Source of the DNA: Triglochin maritima
Lineage: Eukaryota; Streptophyta; Magnoliopsida; Alismatales; Juncaginaceae
NCBI GenBank assembly: GCA_963682175.1
Contig: OY821777.1
Span: forward strand, 21,100,001-21,164,000
Direction of reading: 5' to 3'
Length of the DNA stretch: 64,000 nucleotides
How positions within the stretch are numbered: the stretch's first letter is position 1; each line of letters starts with the position of its first letter. A model generated the notes under the pieces. That model was given only the letters and a program-made list of their open reading frames with translations, did not search any database and was not told the DNA's origin. Below, one piece after another: positions 34,202 through 45,828 of the stretch. Both the position numbers and the translations under genes were made by a program.

Positions 34202-35220
34202 GTGCAGTTTACATTATGTGTTTGTCCTGTTTACGTTATGTGTATGTCCGGAATAAGTGTATATTGCTGTACGGAATAAGTGTATTTGTTGTCCGGAATA
34301 AGTGTATTTGTTGTCCGGTTTAAGAATAAAGTGTGTCCAGAAACGGAACATAAAGTTTGTCCGGAATAAGTTGATTTGTTGTCCGGAATAAGTGTATTTG
34401 CTGTCCGGAATAAGTGTATTTGCAGTCCGGAATAAGTGTAGTTGTCCAGAATAAGAAGAAAGTGTGTCCAGAAACGGAACAGAAAGTTTGTCCGGAATAA
34501 ATGTATTTGCTGTCCGGAATAAGTGTATTTGTTGTCCGGAATAAGTGTATTTGTTGTCCGGTTTAAGAATAAAGTGTGTCCAGAAACGGAACATAAAGTT
34601 TGTCCGGAATAAGTTGATTTGCTGTCCGGAATAAGTGTATTTGCTGTCCGGAATAAGTGTATTTGCAGTCCGGAATAAGTGTAGTTGTCCAGAATAAGAA
34701 GAAAGTGTGTCCAGAAACGGAACAGAAAGCTTGTCCGGAATAAGTGTATTTGCTGTCCCGAATAAGTGTATTTGTTGTCCGGACTAAGTGTATTTGTTGT
34801 CCGGTTTAAGAATAAAGTGTGTCCAGAAACGGAACATAAAGTTTGTCCGGAATAAGTTGATTTGTTGTCCGGAATAAGTGTATTTGATGTCCGGAATAAG
34901 TGTATTTGCAGTCCGGAATAAGTGTATTTGTTGTCCGGAATAAGTGTATTTGTTGTCCAGTTTAAGAATAAAGTGTGTCCAGAAACGGAACAGAAAGTTT
35001 GTCCGGAATAAGTGTATTTGTTGTCCGGAATAAGTGTATTTGTTGTCCGGAATAAGTGTATTTGTTGTCCGGTTTAAGAATAAAGTGTGTCCAGAAACGG
35101 AACATAAAGTTTGTCCGGAATAAGTTGATTTGTTGTCCGGAATAAGTGTATTTGCTGTCCGGAATCGGAATAAGTGTATTTGCAGTCCGGAATAAGTGTA
35201 TTTGCAGTCCGGAATAATAT
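34202..35220. repeat. 22-bp minisatellite with ~243-bp higher-order period
   Basis: The basic unit is 22 bp, beginning GTCCGGAATAAG and ending GTATTTGTT. A variant block starting GTTTAAGAATAAAGTGTGTC recurs at 34318, 34561, 34804 and, after a longer block, 35072. The first three steps are 243 bp, about eleven units. The first units (34202-34258), GTTTACATTATGTGTTTGTC-like, are intermediate to the second minisatellite at 35449. Confidence 0.9.
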
Positions 35221-35448
35221 ATGGCTTCATTATTGTCGGAATAAACGAATCAATATATGGAATGCAATAATATGATGTCAAAACAAAAAAAACAGCCGCA
35301 AAGCGCTCCCTCTGTCCGCTCGCTTTGCGGGGGGGACTCACGTTCCCCGCAGGGGTTGCCGCCCCCTGTCACCCCCGCACAAACTCAACAAACCTCCCAC
35401 TGTATATTTTACCCACAAGAATTACGTTTAGGAAAAAAATAGCATCTC

Positions 35449-35800
35449 AGATTTCCTGTTTATGTAGAAAGTTTGTCCTGTTTATGTAGAAAGTTTGTCA
35501 TGTTTTGTCCTGTTTATGTAGAAAGCTTGTCCTGGAAAGTTTGTCTTGTTTATGTAGAAAGTTTGTCATGTTTTGTCCTGTTTATGTAGAAAGCTTGTCA
35601 TGTTTTGTCCTGTTTATGTAGAAAGTTTGTCATGTTTATGTAGAAAGTTTATCTTGTTTATGTAGAATGTTTGTCCAGTTTATGTAGAAAGTTTGTACTG
35701 TTTATGTACAAGGTTTGTCCTGTTTATGTAGAAAGTTTGTCCTGTTTATGTGGAATGTTTGTCCAGTTTATGTAGAAAGTTTGTCATGTTTATGTAGATA
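35449..35800. repeat. Second 22-bp minisatellite
   Basis: Tandem copies of TTTATGTAGAAAGTTTGTCC plus TG, 22 bp, with some truncated units. The shared period and GTTTGTCC core link it to the array at 34202. Confidence 0.85.
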
Positions 35801-36048
35801 CAATGAGAGCACAATGAGATATTGATGGTACATATTATTGATGGTAACTATTACACAATAAGATACAATGAGAGCACAAAGACAAACAAACAATACAAGC
35901 ACAAACACAAACACACAAAAATTACAAAAATAATATATCTTCTCCCAGTAAATCACACACAAACAAACAATACAAACACACACAAATTACAAAGATAATA
36001 TATATTTTCCCAGTAAATCGGAAAGAAGATGTAAGACTTAAACATGAT

Positions 36049-36557
36049 CGTCTCATTCACGCTGCTTACGTTGTGAAGAACCTTGGGAGTCGACATCAGA
36101 CGCTTCTTCGACGTAATATCTTACTCGAAATGGTGATTTATTACGGAGAGATGTACGACATAAACCGAACAAACGTAAGTCTTCACCACGGAGCGTTGTA
36201 CCTCTCTCCGGAATAAATCACAATTTCGAGCAAGATATTATTTCGAAGAAGCGTCTGATGCCGACTCCCAGGGTTCTTCACAACGTAAGGAACGTGAATG
36301 GGACGGTCGATGACACTCTTTCTTTCTTCTTCCTTCTTTTTCTGTCATGGCTCCAACAATGCAGCAAAGATGTTGTGGTGCGAAGTCTTCACCACCGGAT
36401 CGTCACATTCACGATGCTAACGCTGACAAGAACATCGGGAAGTCTGCGCACCGTCCCATTCACGTTGCTTACGTTGTGAAGAATTCTGGGAGTCGGCATC
36501 AGACGCTTCTTCGACATAATATCTTGCTAGAAATGGTGATTTATTCTGGAGAGAAAG
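36049..36557. repeat. Three-copy ~105-bp repeat, middle copy inverted
   Basis: Copies at about 36049-36152 (+), 36192-36308 (-) and 36448-36557 (+). All share AACGTAAG or CTTACGTTGTGAAGAA, GGGAGTCGRCATCAGACGCT and TCGAAATGGTGATTTATT-like blocks. Copies 1 and 2 form a hairpin with a ~40-bp loop. Reading frames across them have no recognisable domain. Confidence 0.8.
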
Positions 36558-36745
36558 AATGAAGAAGAAAGAAAGAGTGTCATCATATTTGTATTTGGGT
36601 GGAGAGAGAGAACGTGCTGAGTTGAAACGCATTTAATGTGATTTGAGTGGACATCAGGAAGAAAAAACAAAAAAACATGCATGCTTTGGCCACGTAAGGG
36701 CTGACATGGATATCCACGTAGAGCACGTCCGTGACACCCTGCGTT

Positions 36746-39349
36746 CAACAAACATTTCCATAGTAAAAAGGAAATTAAATGAAATGGATGAATGAAGGAA
36801 TAGATGTAATGACCCCCTCATTGTATTCACATGTATACACTTCATTCCTTATACCCGTAAACTCCTCCTCCACATTTTCATACCTACTCAGTCAAAGTAG
36901 TTGTTTTCTACGTACCTACTCTGCTGGGGGGGGGGGGGGGGTTGTTTTCTTTAATAAATAAACAAAGTCACGTTCCATTGTAATCTAAATTAAGAAAGGT
37001 AATATTGTTTTCTCAAGAGTTTTGATTTCCTCATTTTAATTAAATTTCAATCAAAATTCTTCCAATCCAATGAAACATAATCATTGATCTTACCGTACTT
37101 ATTCCAAAGTCGGGATAGTATTGTCATTGGCTTGGTATGATACCTGACATCCACCCGTTTCGTCGCTTTTCCAATCGATAACATCTGGCCCCTTTTCCAC
37201 GTGCGAGGCATTAAAGAGATGTGGAGATGGGATTAATAAATGGGAACACCTAATTGCTTTTAGGAACACTCGACAAAAATTGAAACCAATCACTTTCTTG
37301 CTATATAATCTCTAGGAGCCCCCATTTGATATGTTCACGTGTGGATTGATGTTCAGTTCGGATTTGGATTGACGCACCTATTAATTAGGAGGCATCGTGT
37401 TTCAGTAAAAGAGAAACAAACCAATATTTTTGCTCTTGAAACTCTTTAAAAAGAATTAAGAAAAGTACTGCAGAAGACATAACGCTCAAGTTAAATAGGG
37501 TTCGAGTTCAAATATGCAACAACGTAATTTGTTGGAACCGACGTAAGATTGCTTCATTCTTCGGTAGTTGCCTATTAACCCTGTAGCCTAACTCCTCAAT
37601 ATATAGTTGAAAATTGCATGCAGAAAATAAATCCTTTAAGTCAATTTCGGATTTTTCAACCTCAATTTATTTGGCAATGTATTACCAAATTTGCATATCA
37701 TTTTCAACTTTGAATTCCATGTGCGCCAGTATAAATCCGTTGAAACAATACGATATGAGATTTTTGTATCTGACGTTTCTTATCCAATCAACGAAAACAT
37801 AATTGATAAATTTTGAATTTGTAAATTTTGTCAATTCAAGATTCTGCAAATTGTGCAGGAACACAACCATGAGACAGAAAATCGAGTTTAGGATTTGCAT
37901 TATTAGTTTCGATAATCATATGAGTAATAAAAAGTGCACCTATAGTGTGTCTTTTTTTTGCTAAGCATGGGAAAAAAATAGTTCAAAAGAATCCTACAAA
38001 AAAAGATTTTTAGATATAGATAGCCATTACTATTCTACGGTAGACTAAAGCCAAACAAAGAAGAGACATAAATACAATAATTAATGGTTGATGTCCCCAT
38101 TGGGACCAACAAAGCAATGGAGATTATGGAGCCCATAGAAAGACAAGGGTGATGTTTACCCAACAGAAAAGCAACCAGAAATCATGCACACACATGGGTC
38201 CCCAACGCCATCACTAGTTCACATCATCTCTTAATTGCCCAAATAAGACTGAAATTTCCTTTGAAAATTCTTATGTTCTATTGTAGACTCCACCCTGTCT
38301 AGACACCATCATGAAAGGTCATTGGAAAAGGAAGCATGCCCTTCACAGAAACTTTTGTTTTAGTCGAATTGCTTTTTATTTGTCTACAATATTATAGGCT
38401 TAAAGCTTATTTTGAGAAACTTTTTTTATGGGATCCGATGCTTTTTTTCTTCTTTTTGCTTTTAAAAAAACTTTTTTTCTTTTTGATCGAAGAAAATGCA
38501 CACCTACTTCTCTAATTCGATTATAAAAGCTTGTTTCTTATCCGATCGAAAGTTTTGTTAGATACTTGTTATGCACTAATATAAATGTTAAACACTAATA
38601 TAAATGTTAAACATCGATTTATCCTACGTTTTAGAAGTTGTCGAACACAGTTCCTCGTAGTTGTTTTTGCGTGTCGAGTAGTTTTGGATCGCAAATTAAT
38701 TTGGGATATGTAAATATATATTTTGTACTTATTTGAATGATTTTCCTTGGATTTATTGTTCCTCCATAGAATTATTGATCCAATATCATCTTAATTTATA
38801 TAAAAACTATCAAAAATAAAAATATGAAAGTTGTAAAATTCAAAAAAAAAAGATTAAAGTTTAACTTTAATCATTTTAAATGAGTGAAAACACTAATATC
38901 AATGGCTTATCTAGGAATTAGAAATTTGGTATGCAAAATTATAAAGACAACAAATTCTATAAAATGCGACATTGATTTTCAAGAAATAGTGCGAAATAAA
39001 AGTTTAGGTGGTGAAACGACTCTCTTTGATTTTTGAGATCTTGTACAAGTTATCAAAACCATTTGGGTTCCACCACTAGAGATTGTTAGTTTCTGTAAAA
39101 TTTGTCCACATTAATTTTGAGATTTTGTTCCATAAATAAAGACCCTTGGGGTGTCACGTTAGATTTTTACCAAAATTTGAATATTGGACGACCGTGCTTT
39201 CCACAAACGATCGAATCCCATTGGATTGGTATTTGGATTTTAGTCTAACGATGTTATTTCTCTGTCTTTGAAGCCTTTTTTTAACAACCATTCCGATCAT
39301 TCTTCTGGTCTCCTGGCGCAACGAACTATTCCACTTGGCTAAATATAGT
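36746..39349. other. Intergenic DNA, no gene recognised
   Basis: Apart from a run of 16 G (36926-36941) and scattered A/T runs, I see no coding region, RNA gene or clear repeat. Confidence 0.4.
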
Positions 39350-39757
39350 CGTTGGGGTTCCAATACATATATGAAACAGAGGTGTTGACGCTAAAGACAA
39401 ACTTGATTTTCTGATAACCGTTATAGTCTTTGACAATTGTTTGATAGGGAACAGACCTGACCCGAACCCTTACTGATATTTGGAAATCAAACAACCGCCC
39501 ATTCAACGGTAAACCGAATTACATTTGGCCAGAGGTCTGAGTGGTGAGAATAAAATTATTGTTTCTTTACCGGTCGACCGATCTACACAGTTCAGTATGT
39601 CCGAGAATTTGACTTCTTTGTCTATTCTCTCACCAACTCTCACCCAGTACTCAAACGGCTAATAGAGCTTGATATCTTATAAATAGGAATTTATTCCATT
39701 GTTTTACCCTAACAGTGCAACATATAATAAAACGATAGTAAGAGCAAGTGAACTACA
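39350..39757 (+). repeat. Possible LTR remnant with GGTCGACC motif and TATA
   Basis: One perfect CGGTCGACCG (39571-39580) lies about 108 bp before TATAAATA (39679-39686). This is the same spacing logic as in the recognised LTRs. Half-related CGGTAAACCG lies near 39509. No ends or target duplication could be placed. Confidence 0.35.
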
Positions 39758-41690
39758 ACTCAGCATCTGAATCATGGTCCGAAATGACCAACTGAATGTT
39801 CCAATCCTCGATGAGGTGATCCCAATATGTACATGCAAGTCTCGTATCCTCAGTCGGCATCCTGTCTCTCTATCGCAAGAACGGCTGCGTACACTGTATC
39901 GTTTTACTCATCCACTGTATGTAACATAAAAATTAGCGTACATTAATAATAATAACAAAATATACATTACAATTACAAATAAAATTAGATAAACTTACCG
40001 CATCAGCACATGTCTTATCCAGTGGTCTCTCCGGTCTCGGAATGATACCACGTACGATAAGTGGATGTCAGCACCTACCGAACCATTGCAAACAATCTGC
40101 ATTACAAGTGGAGGGGTCACGGCTACGACTCAGATCGTCCAGGTGAAGTCGTCCTACTCTCGGAAATGTCCTCCAAACCGATTCCGTGACGTACGTCATC
40201 GCAATCGCAGACCATACTGCATGCTCGGGCGTCGGGATGTCAACCGGGATCACCTGAACATAACCTAACTGACGTAACACGCGATCAGGTAAATAAGGTT
40301 CCGTGATATCCTTATAACGAATAACGCCCATAAATGTAGTCCTCGGCACAGCTACAACAGGCTCTCATACGGCAACCACTCCACCTAAACGTTTATACGT
40401 TAATAATAATAAAGTTGAAATTTAAATAAACGTGAATGATATATACATTATATACCTGCGATGCAGTTATCTGATCTAGCCGTGTACGAATAGAAAGAAG
40501 TCGACCCTCGCTCTTATCCTTGGCCCGGACAGCCCACATACGCGAACGAGGATGCCCATACTCAATAATCTTCCGCTCCCGATGCGGGCGAAAAGTAAGA
40601 AAATACTCATATATCCAAGCCTGCAGCAGTGTAAGTCAACCTGCAATCCCAGAACAATCAGCACGACTCGATATACCTAGCTGGCGATACAGATATGGTA
40701 ACGTCGCTGACCCCCATTAGTACTGACCAATGGTATCTGGCTCTCTTGCCTCCAATAGGGCGCGTGGTCTGACTTTACAACCACTCTTGTCGACAAACAA
40801 GATGCAGCCTAGCAGTAAGAAGAGGTAAACAGTCATCTGCGTATCCTTAGTCTGTGGTGGTCGCCTCCGTCTGGAACACTCGTCCACAACATCGATACCA
40901 ACACCACCGCCACTCCAAAATGAGCTATCCCGCCCAAGACCCTCCAGGCTGACACCCAACAACTCTGATACAAATAACTTCAACTCAGACGTCGGCGTCT
41001 GCGCACTGACCATAGGACCCTCAACAGGAATGTGCAAAATCTGAAAGACGTCATGCAACATGATCGTCATCTCTCCGAACAGCATGTCAATGCAGGAAAC
41101 ACATGTTGTACGGCAAGTGACCCAATCCACTTTCAGTAACGGTAGACGTCATATCATCAGTCATCACTGAACGTCAAGCCTGGTATAGGCTCTGTGCCAA
41201 TTATGGAACTTCAAAACCTTCTGATCCTCGCCATCCCAGATGCGTGTGGCGATGTGGCCTCCGAAACTCGGAATAACGCTGCCATTTAGAGGACCACCGG
41301 GCATCATATCCGTGACGATCCAAGACTCGTCCTCACCCCTCTTCTTCTTCTGAGCTCGGGCGTCTGCAGTGCACGAACTCGAATCACCGATCACAAACCG
41401 GCCACATCGACCATTCCTAATGACCCACTCAGCCGAAGAACTACAATGTCGCCCCCGTCCTCGATCGTACTGGCCCCATCGTCATTCTCGTCGTGACTCC
41501 TCAACTCATCTGAATCATCCTCGTTGTCGAAAGAATCCTCAAGTGTCTGACGACGACGTAAAAGATCTCTCTCCTAACTGAAGCAGAAATACCCCGTCTA
41601 CGTGGATGATGAGGACCTGACTCATCTGCTACACTACGTACCGCGCGTAAGAGAATTGATTTCCCTTTTCCTCCACGGTAACCCGATGAC
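39758..41690 (-). pseudogene. Plant mobile domain (PMD, MAIN/MAIL-like) gene, broken
   Basis: Minus-strand pieces in order: GGPLNGSVIPSFGGHIATRIWDG (about 41320-41230); FGEMTIMLHDVFQILHIPVEGP, the hallmark PMD start, in the frame 41130-40717; WGSATLPYLYRQLGISSRAD and LLQAWIYEYFLTFRPHRE (about 40715-40590); FMGVIRYKDITEPYLPDRVL RQLGYVQ (about 40335-40250); and a C-terminal DHLIEDWNIQLVISDHDSDAEL near 39760. In-frame TAA after QY (near 40718) and TGA before LTLLQAW (near 40640), with frame changes near 41150, mark it as dead. PMD proteins occur both as host silencing factors and inside transposons. The shared right end with the MULE at 44070-45274 suggests the transposon type here. Confidence 0.75.
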
Positions 41691-42059
41691 TATTAATTCA
41701 ATTTTAAAAATAAAATTTTATTAATGGATTTACTAAAATAAGTAAACCAATTATTAACTTAATAATCAATTTATTTAGCAATTATCACAATTAATCAATA
41801 ATCCTTTACAAAAATTGTACACAACTAATTATTAACTTAATAATCAATTTATTTAGCTATTATTACAACTTTTAATCAATAATTCCTTACTAAAATAATT
41901 AAACTAATTATTAACTTAATAGTCGATTTTTTAGTAATTATCAAAAATTATAATCAATAAAGGATTTACTAAACTAATTTTAATTCATTATTAACATAAT
42001 ATTCAATTTATTTTAAATTTATCACAATTTATAAGCAATTTAAAAAAAACAAAAAAAAC

Positions 42060-42200
42060 AAAAAATTGGGGCGTCTACCGGAGACGCCCCAACGTTCGGG
42101 GAGGCGTCTGCCGGAGCCGCCTCCCCAATGGGGGAGGCGGCTCCCGCAAACGCCTGTCCCTATGTTTGGGCGTCCGTGGGAGACGCCCCACCTAATTTTT
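42060..42200. repeat. GC-rich palindrome cluster at the PMD element's end
   Basis: Repeated GGCGTCT/AGACGCC and GGAGGCGG/CCGCCTCC inverted motifs, e.g. GGGGCGTCTACCGGAGACGCCCC (one imperfect palindrome, 42069-42091), in strongly AT-rich surroundings. The flank 42210-42440 (GGACGTCCGTTGGTTC ... GGGAAAATGGTAAT ... CGATTTAAGCAGTTTTACGACGATG) is homologous to 45085-45270 of the small MULE. The matching left terminal repeat was not found, so the PMD element looks truncated on its left. Confidence 0.75.
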
Positions 42201-42440
42201 TTTTAAATTATTTAAAATAAACAAGACAATTTACCATATTTGAGTAATTCGGGACGTCCGTTGGTTCTTTTCCTGGCCTCCGAGACATTGTATCTGGTGA
42301 ATAGAAGAGTAATATGAAGAGAGTGGTGTTAGGAGAGTGAAATGAAGTGTTATATAAGTAGAAAGGGTAGAAGGGGAAAATGGTAATCTGTACGGACGAT
42401 TTAAGCAGTTTTACGACGATGAATATCAGTTCAGAAAAAT

Positions 42441-44060
42441 AATCATAGACACTTTAAAAATTGTCTTTCAAAATAAGCTTTTAAAACGCACATCCAAAGA
42501 TGTTATTAGAAAAGTGTCTTAAAAATATTTGTAAAGACTTTTTCGAGAGTGTCTTAAAACCAAGCTACTAACGCACATTTTTAAGGACATCTATTGAAAA
42601 AATATTTTGAAAAACATTTAAAGACACTTTTAGGAAGTATATTTGAAAAAAGTAGACGGGTATATAGTCTCATCTTCAAGCACAAACAATGCCCGACGAA
42701 AATTAAGATATTTTTTAAGTGGCATTCGATCAAAAATTCCAACAATAAACTTCACAATTTGTGCGGGCATGATCTCAAATCCATGATAAAATCTCAAAAA
42801 AGAAAAAAAAATTGAGATTCTAATTGCATGGAAACATGTGGTTTGGGAACACTCGCACCAACCAACCGACATGCGGTGAACATGTGAGTTTGTTAAATCA
42901 ATTCGAAATATTATTCATATAAATATGTTCATTGGTGGAGCATATAGTTGCTATCGCTACATTTGGTTGAGTCGTCCTTTATGTATTAAGTTTGCAGACC
43001 ACCAACTTGTGGTCGTAGCAATCTTGTTGCTCTTGGCGTCAACATTCAAAGATCTTGTTGTTGGACATGTCTTTGGAACCTTAATGTTTGGTTGTGAGTT
43101 GTTTCTTGTAAGTGATGTTAGTTATGTTCGGTGGGTTTGCAAATATCGCAGTCTCATGTATTAGCATGTTCCCATGGTTGAGGTATAACGTTAAATGATT
43201 GGATCTTTAAAATAAAAGATGTGAATCAATACTAACAAGCCAGAAGAATTTTAGTATGATCTTTTCCCCATCAAGTTTTCTGTTCATCAGCAATTGTGTT
43301 TGTTAAATTGCGGATTCGTGTTTGTTGTTTATGTGTGAGTTCGCCTCGCCCGTTCAATTAGGTTTTAATTTTTAGTTTGTTAGAAAAACAAATTGTCAAA
43401 GGAAAATGCTATTTAGTCTTATGTACATATTTATCGTTTATGAGTATACATGGATTTCCCTTCCTGAAACGAATCCTTATCATATTTACACATATAAAGG
43501 AGGAATTATAATAAACCCCTTTTTATCATGTCCTACTTCTTGCCTCTGTCCATGCTCTGCTTCTGCTCCTATTATCCGCCGTCTTTATAACGCTCTTCCT
43601 TCCACAATTGCTTCTTGCTGAGCCAAGCCCCTTGAAGAGTTCGAATTAGGTTTCCATGGATTTACTATGGTAGCCCAAAAATCATCTCCAACTAAAACTC
43701 CACCTTATGTTATCGAACCCGAAAGGGGATCGATAACAAATCAAAGGTGATGAATCTTAGATCTCATTCGAACAACTAAATGTTTCAAAATTTTGATTTC
43801 AAAATTACATTGTTCAAGATACATCCAATCAAATAATGAGTTTTCAAAATACATTATCATACGTATTAACGTGTCTGACTAAAAAATGTATATTTTTGTA
43901 AAATCAAATGTTTCGTAAAAAACAACTAAGGAAGAAAATTAAAAGAGACACAACATATTTGAGAACATAAAGAGGTATTACATGTTTTTTTGCAAAAAAT
44001 ATTTTCAGAAAAAAACATAGATCTATAATAAATTATTCAAGGTGATCCAAACATCCCTGT
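42441..44060. other. Intergenic, no gene recognised
   Basis: At 42450-42640 the motif AAAGACACTTTT and its complement GTGTCTTAAAA recur several times, suggesting a DNA-transposon subterminal region. The remainder shows short frames with no domain. Confidence 0.35.
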
Positions 44061-44280
44061 GAAAATAAAGAGAACTACTAAACGTCGCCCCAAAACTACT
44101 TAAATCGCCCCTTGAAATTACCAAATTGACCTTAACAATATATTTAATACCCATATCGTCCCGTGTCTTTAAACAAGGTTTTTGACTCAGTTTTACTAAC
44201 ATTCCTATTACCAACACCACGAAAATGTCTGGCGAAACACCTAGATCAGGCGAAGTAATGGAGACGGATTTTTTTTCCGA

Positions 44281-44505
44281 CTCGGACGTCTGGCTAAGAC
44301 GTCTGCACCATCGTGGAGGCGTCTGGCTAAGACGCCTCCACCATGGTTGAGGCATCTTATCCAGACGCCTCCACGATGGTCCAGGCGTCTTAGCCAGACG
44401 CCTATACCATGGTCTAAGCGTCTCGCAAAGACGCCTCAACCATGGTGGAGGCGTCTTGGTCAGACGCCTCGACGATGGTACAAACGTCTTAGGCGGACGT
44501 CCCGT
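44281..44505. repeat. Array of GGCGTCT / AGACGCC palindromic units
   Basis: About eight units of the type RGGCGTCTnnnTAAGACGCC separated by CCATGG-containing spacers (ACCATGGT). Both motif and spacer are palindromic, so any two units can pair. Reading frames through it give repeated RRLxxTPxPW peptides on the minus strand, an artefact of the repeat. Confidence 0.8.
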
Positions 44506-44837
44506 TTTTTTTAATGTTTTTGTCAAATTAAATACGGTGTGTTATCTCAAATTATTTGACGTTTCTTTGCAAGTTTTCGGTGGTAACAGGTCGGATTACA
44601 ATGAGTTTTTTGCAAGTGATGAAGATTCAAAAAAAATCCAGATCCAACATTTTTTAAGTTCCAAAATCCCCCGGTGGTAAAACATCCTGACTTACAAATA
44701 CCACCTCGACAGGTCGTACCGAAAGGGTATCGATCATCCGAATATAGTAATTATTAACTTATTAATTAATTAATTTAACAATTATCTAAATTTATAATCA
44801 ATTATCTTTTATAAAAAATAATAAAAAATAATAAAAA

Positions 44838-45033
44838 ATTACGGGCGTCTGACGGAGCCGCCCCCACGTAGGAGGGGGCGTCTGGCTAAGACGCCTGTCC
44901 CAAGGGCGGAACGTCTGGGTAAAACGCCTCCCCGATGGGTAAGGCGTCTGGGTAAAACGCCTCCCCCATGGGGGAGGCGTCTTAGCCAGACGCCCCCTCC
45001 TACGTGGGGGCGGCTCCGTCGGACGCCCGTAAT
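44838..45033. repeat. Near-perfect 59-bp-arm hairpin in the MULE
   Basis: The left arm 44838-44896 and right arm 44975-45033 are reverse complements with one mismatch by eye (GGGCGTCTG against GGGCGTCCG). They enclose a loop that itself contains GGCGTCTGGGTAAAACGCC palindromes. The arms carry GGAGCCGCCCCCACGTAGG. Confidence 0.85.
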
Positions 45034-45283
45034 TTATTATTATTTTTTTATTAAAAAGATGTTAGATATTTTACCGGATTCGAGTACACTGGGGCGTTCG
45101 TTGGTTCATTACTGACCTTCAAAACATTATTTTTTATGATTATAAGATGAATATTAAGATAGATGTGTGATAGGAGGGTAAAATGTCGCGTTATAGCAGT
45201 AGAAATGAGAGAAGGGCAAAATGGTAATTTCAATGGGCGATTTAAGTAATTTTGGGGCGATGTTTAGCAATTCAGAAAATAAA

Positions 45284-45828
45284 AACTGTATTTTCCGGAA
45301 AAAATACAATTTTCCTAAAAAACATGATATTCTTGCCTATTCAAACAAGCCCTTAATATAATTTACTTCAAAATAATGTATAATTAAAATAAATAAAGAG
45401 AGATGAAACGAGCAAACCACAAAAATATACCAAAATTATATTGCCGAAAGAGAGATAAAATTGAAATTAACGTTTCTCAGGCTAGTGTACGTAACATACT
45501 ATGAAATGTTAAAAGTTGTTGACCATATTCGGCCATTAGGAGGGTACTTATGGAATTATTCCATGAATTATATATTTTGGAAGTAACGATGATCAAATTC
45601 CTATATGCAAACGATAAATATGGACTGATAACAGATCTCACCCAATTCAACAATTATTTGGACCACAAGAGCTATTTCCCAACAAAAACTTGAAACTTCA
45701 AACCGACGTTGCAAATTATTTTTACTAGGGTGCATATGCAAATAACCTAAACTTGCAAAAACTCCCTCTAAATCTTCTCTCTATACTCCCAAACTGAAGT
45801 TGAGAAACCACTAGCATTGTTGAGAATT
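45284..45828 (+). promoter_or_regulatory. Upstream region of the Aux/IAA gene
   Basis: About 545 bp between the MULE and the ATG. A TATATATTTT tract lies near 45571 and a W-box-like TTGACC near 45519. No canonical auxin response element (TGTCTC or GAGACA) was seen in this stretch. The pyrimidine-rich CTTCTCTCTATACTCCC (45774-45790) probably belongs to the 5' UTR. The transcription start is not determined. Confidence 0.4.

Larger units (their letters stand above)
33905..36745. mobile_element. Candidate TIR element carrying minisatellites and a fold-back
   Basis: The left block (about 33911-33944, with GTCACGGACGCGCCTTACGT) matches the reverse complement of the right block (about 36708-36742, GTCACGGACGTGCTCTACGT, then GGATATCC). 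The two are diverged terminal inverted repeats about 2.8 kb apart. Inside lie two 22-bp-period minisatellites, a GC-rich stretch (35292-35385) and a three-copy inverted repeat. No transposase is seen and no clear target duplication was found, so this would be a non-autonomous element, perhaps MULE-like. Confidence 0.4.
44070..45274. mobile_element. Non-autonomous MULE-like element, 1205 bp
   Basis: Flanked by identical 9-bp duplications GAAAATAAA (44061-44069 and 45275-45283), the size typical of Mutator-like elements. Terminal inverted repeats of about 55-60 bp share the core AAACRTCGCCCCAAAAYTAC then TTAAATCGCCC and TTGAAATTACC. Its right ~200 bp is homologous to the right end of the PMD element at 42210-42440, and part of the interior resembles that element's TTATTAACTTAATA-rich stretch. 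It is therefore a deletion derivative with no transposase of its own. It lies about 550 bp upstream of the Aux/IAA start codon. Confidence 0.85.

Noticed and set aside
34214..35341. 126- and 185-codon frames with repeated SGQQIHLFRTANT
   Set aside because: Product of the 22-bp minisatellite; three units make 66 nt without stops in one frame. No start context or domain.
42925..43164. 79-codon hydrophobic frame (MFIGGAYSCYRYIW)
   Set aside because: No domain, homology cue or gene context; length is within chance for AT-rich DNA.
44023..44526. 167-codon frame with repeated RRLxxTPPPW
   Set aside because: Reads through the palindromic GGCGTCT array of the MULE; a repeat artefact crossing the element boundary.
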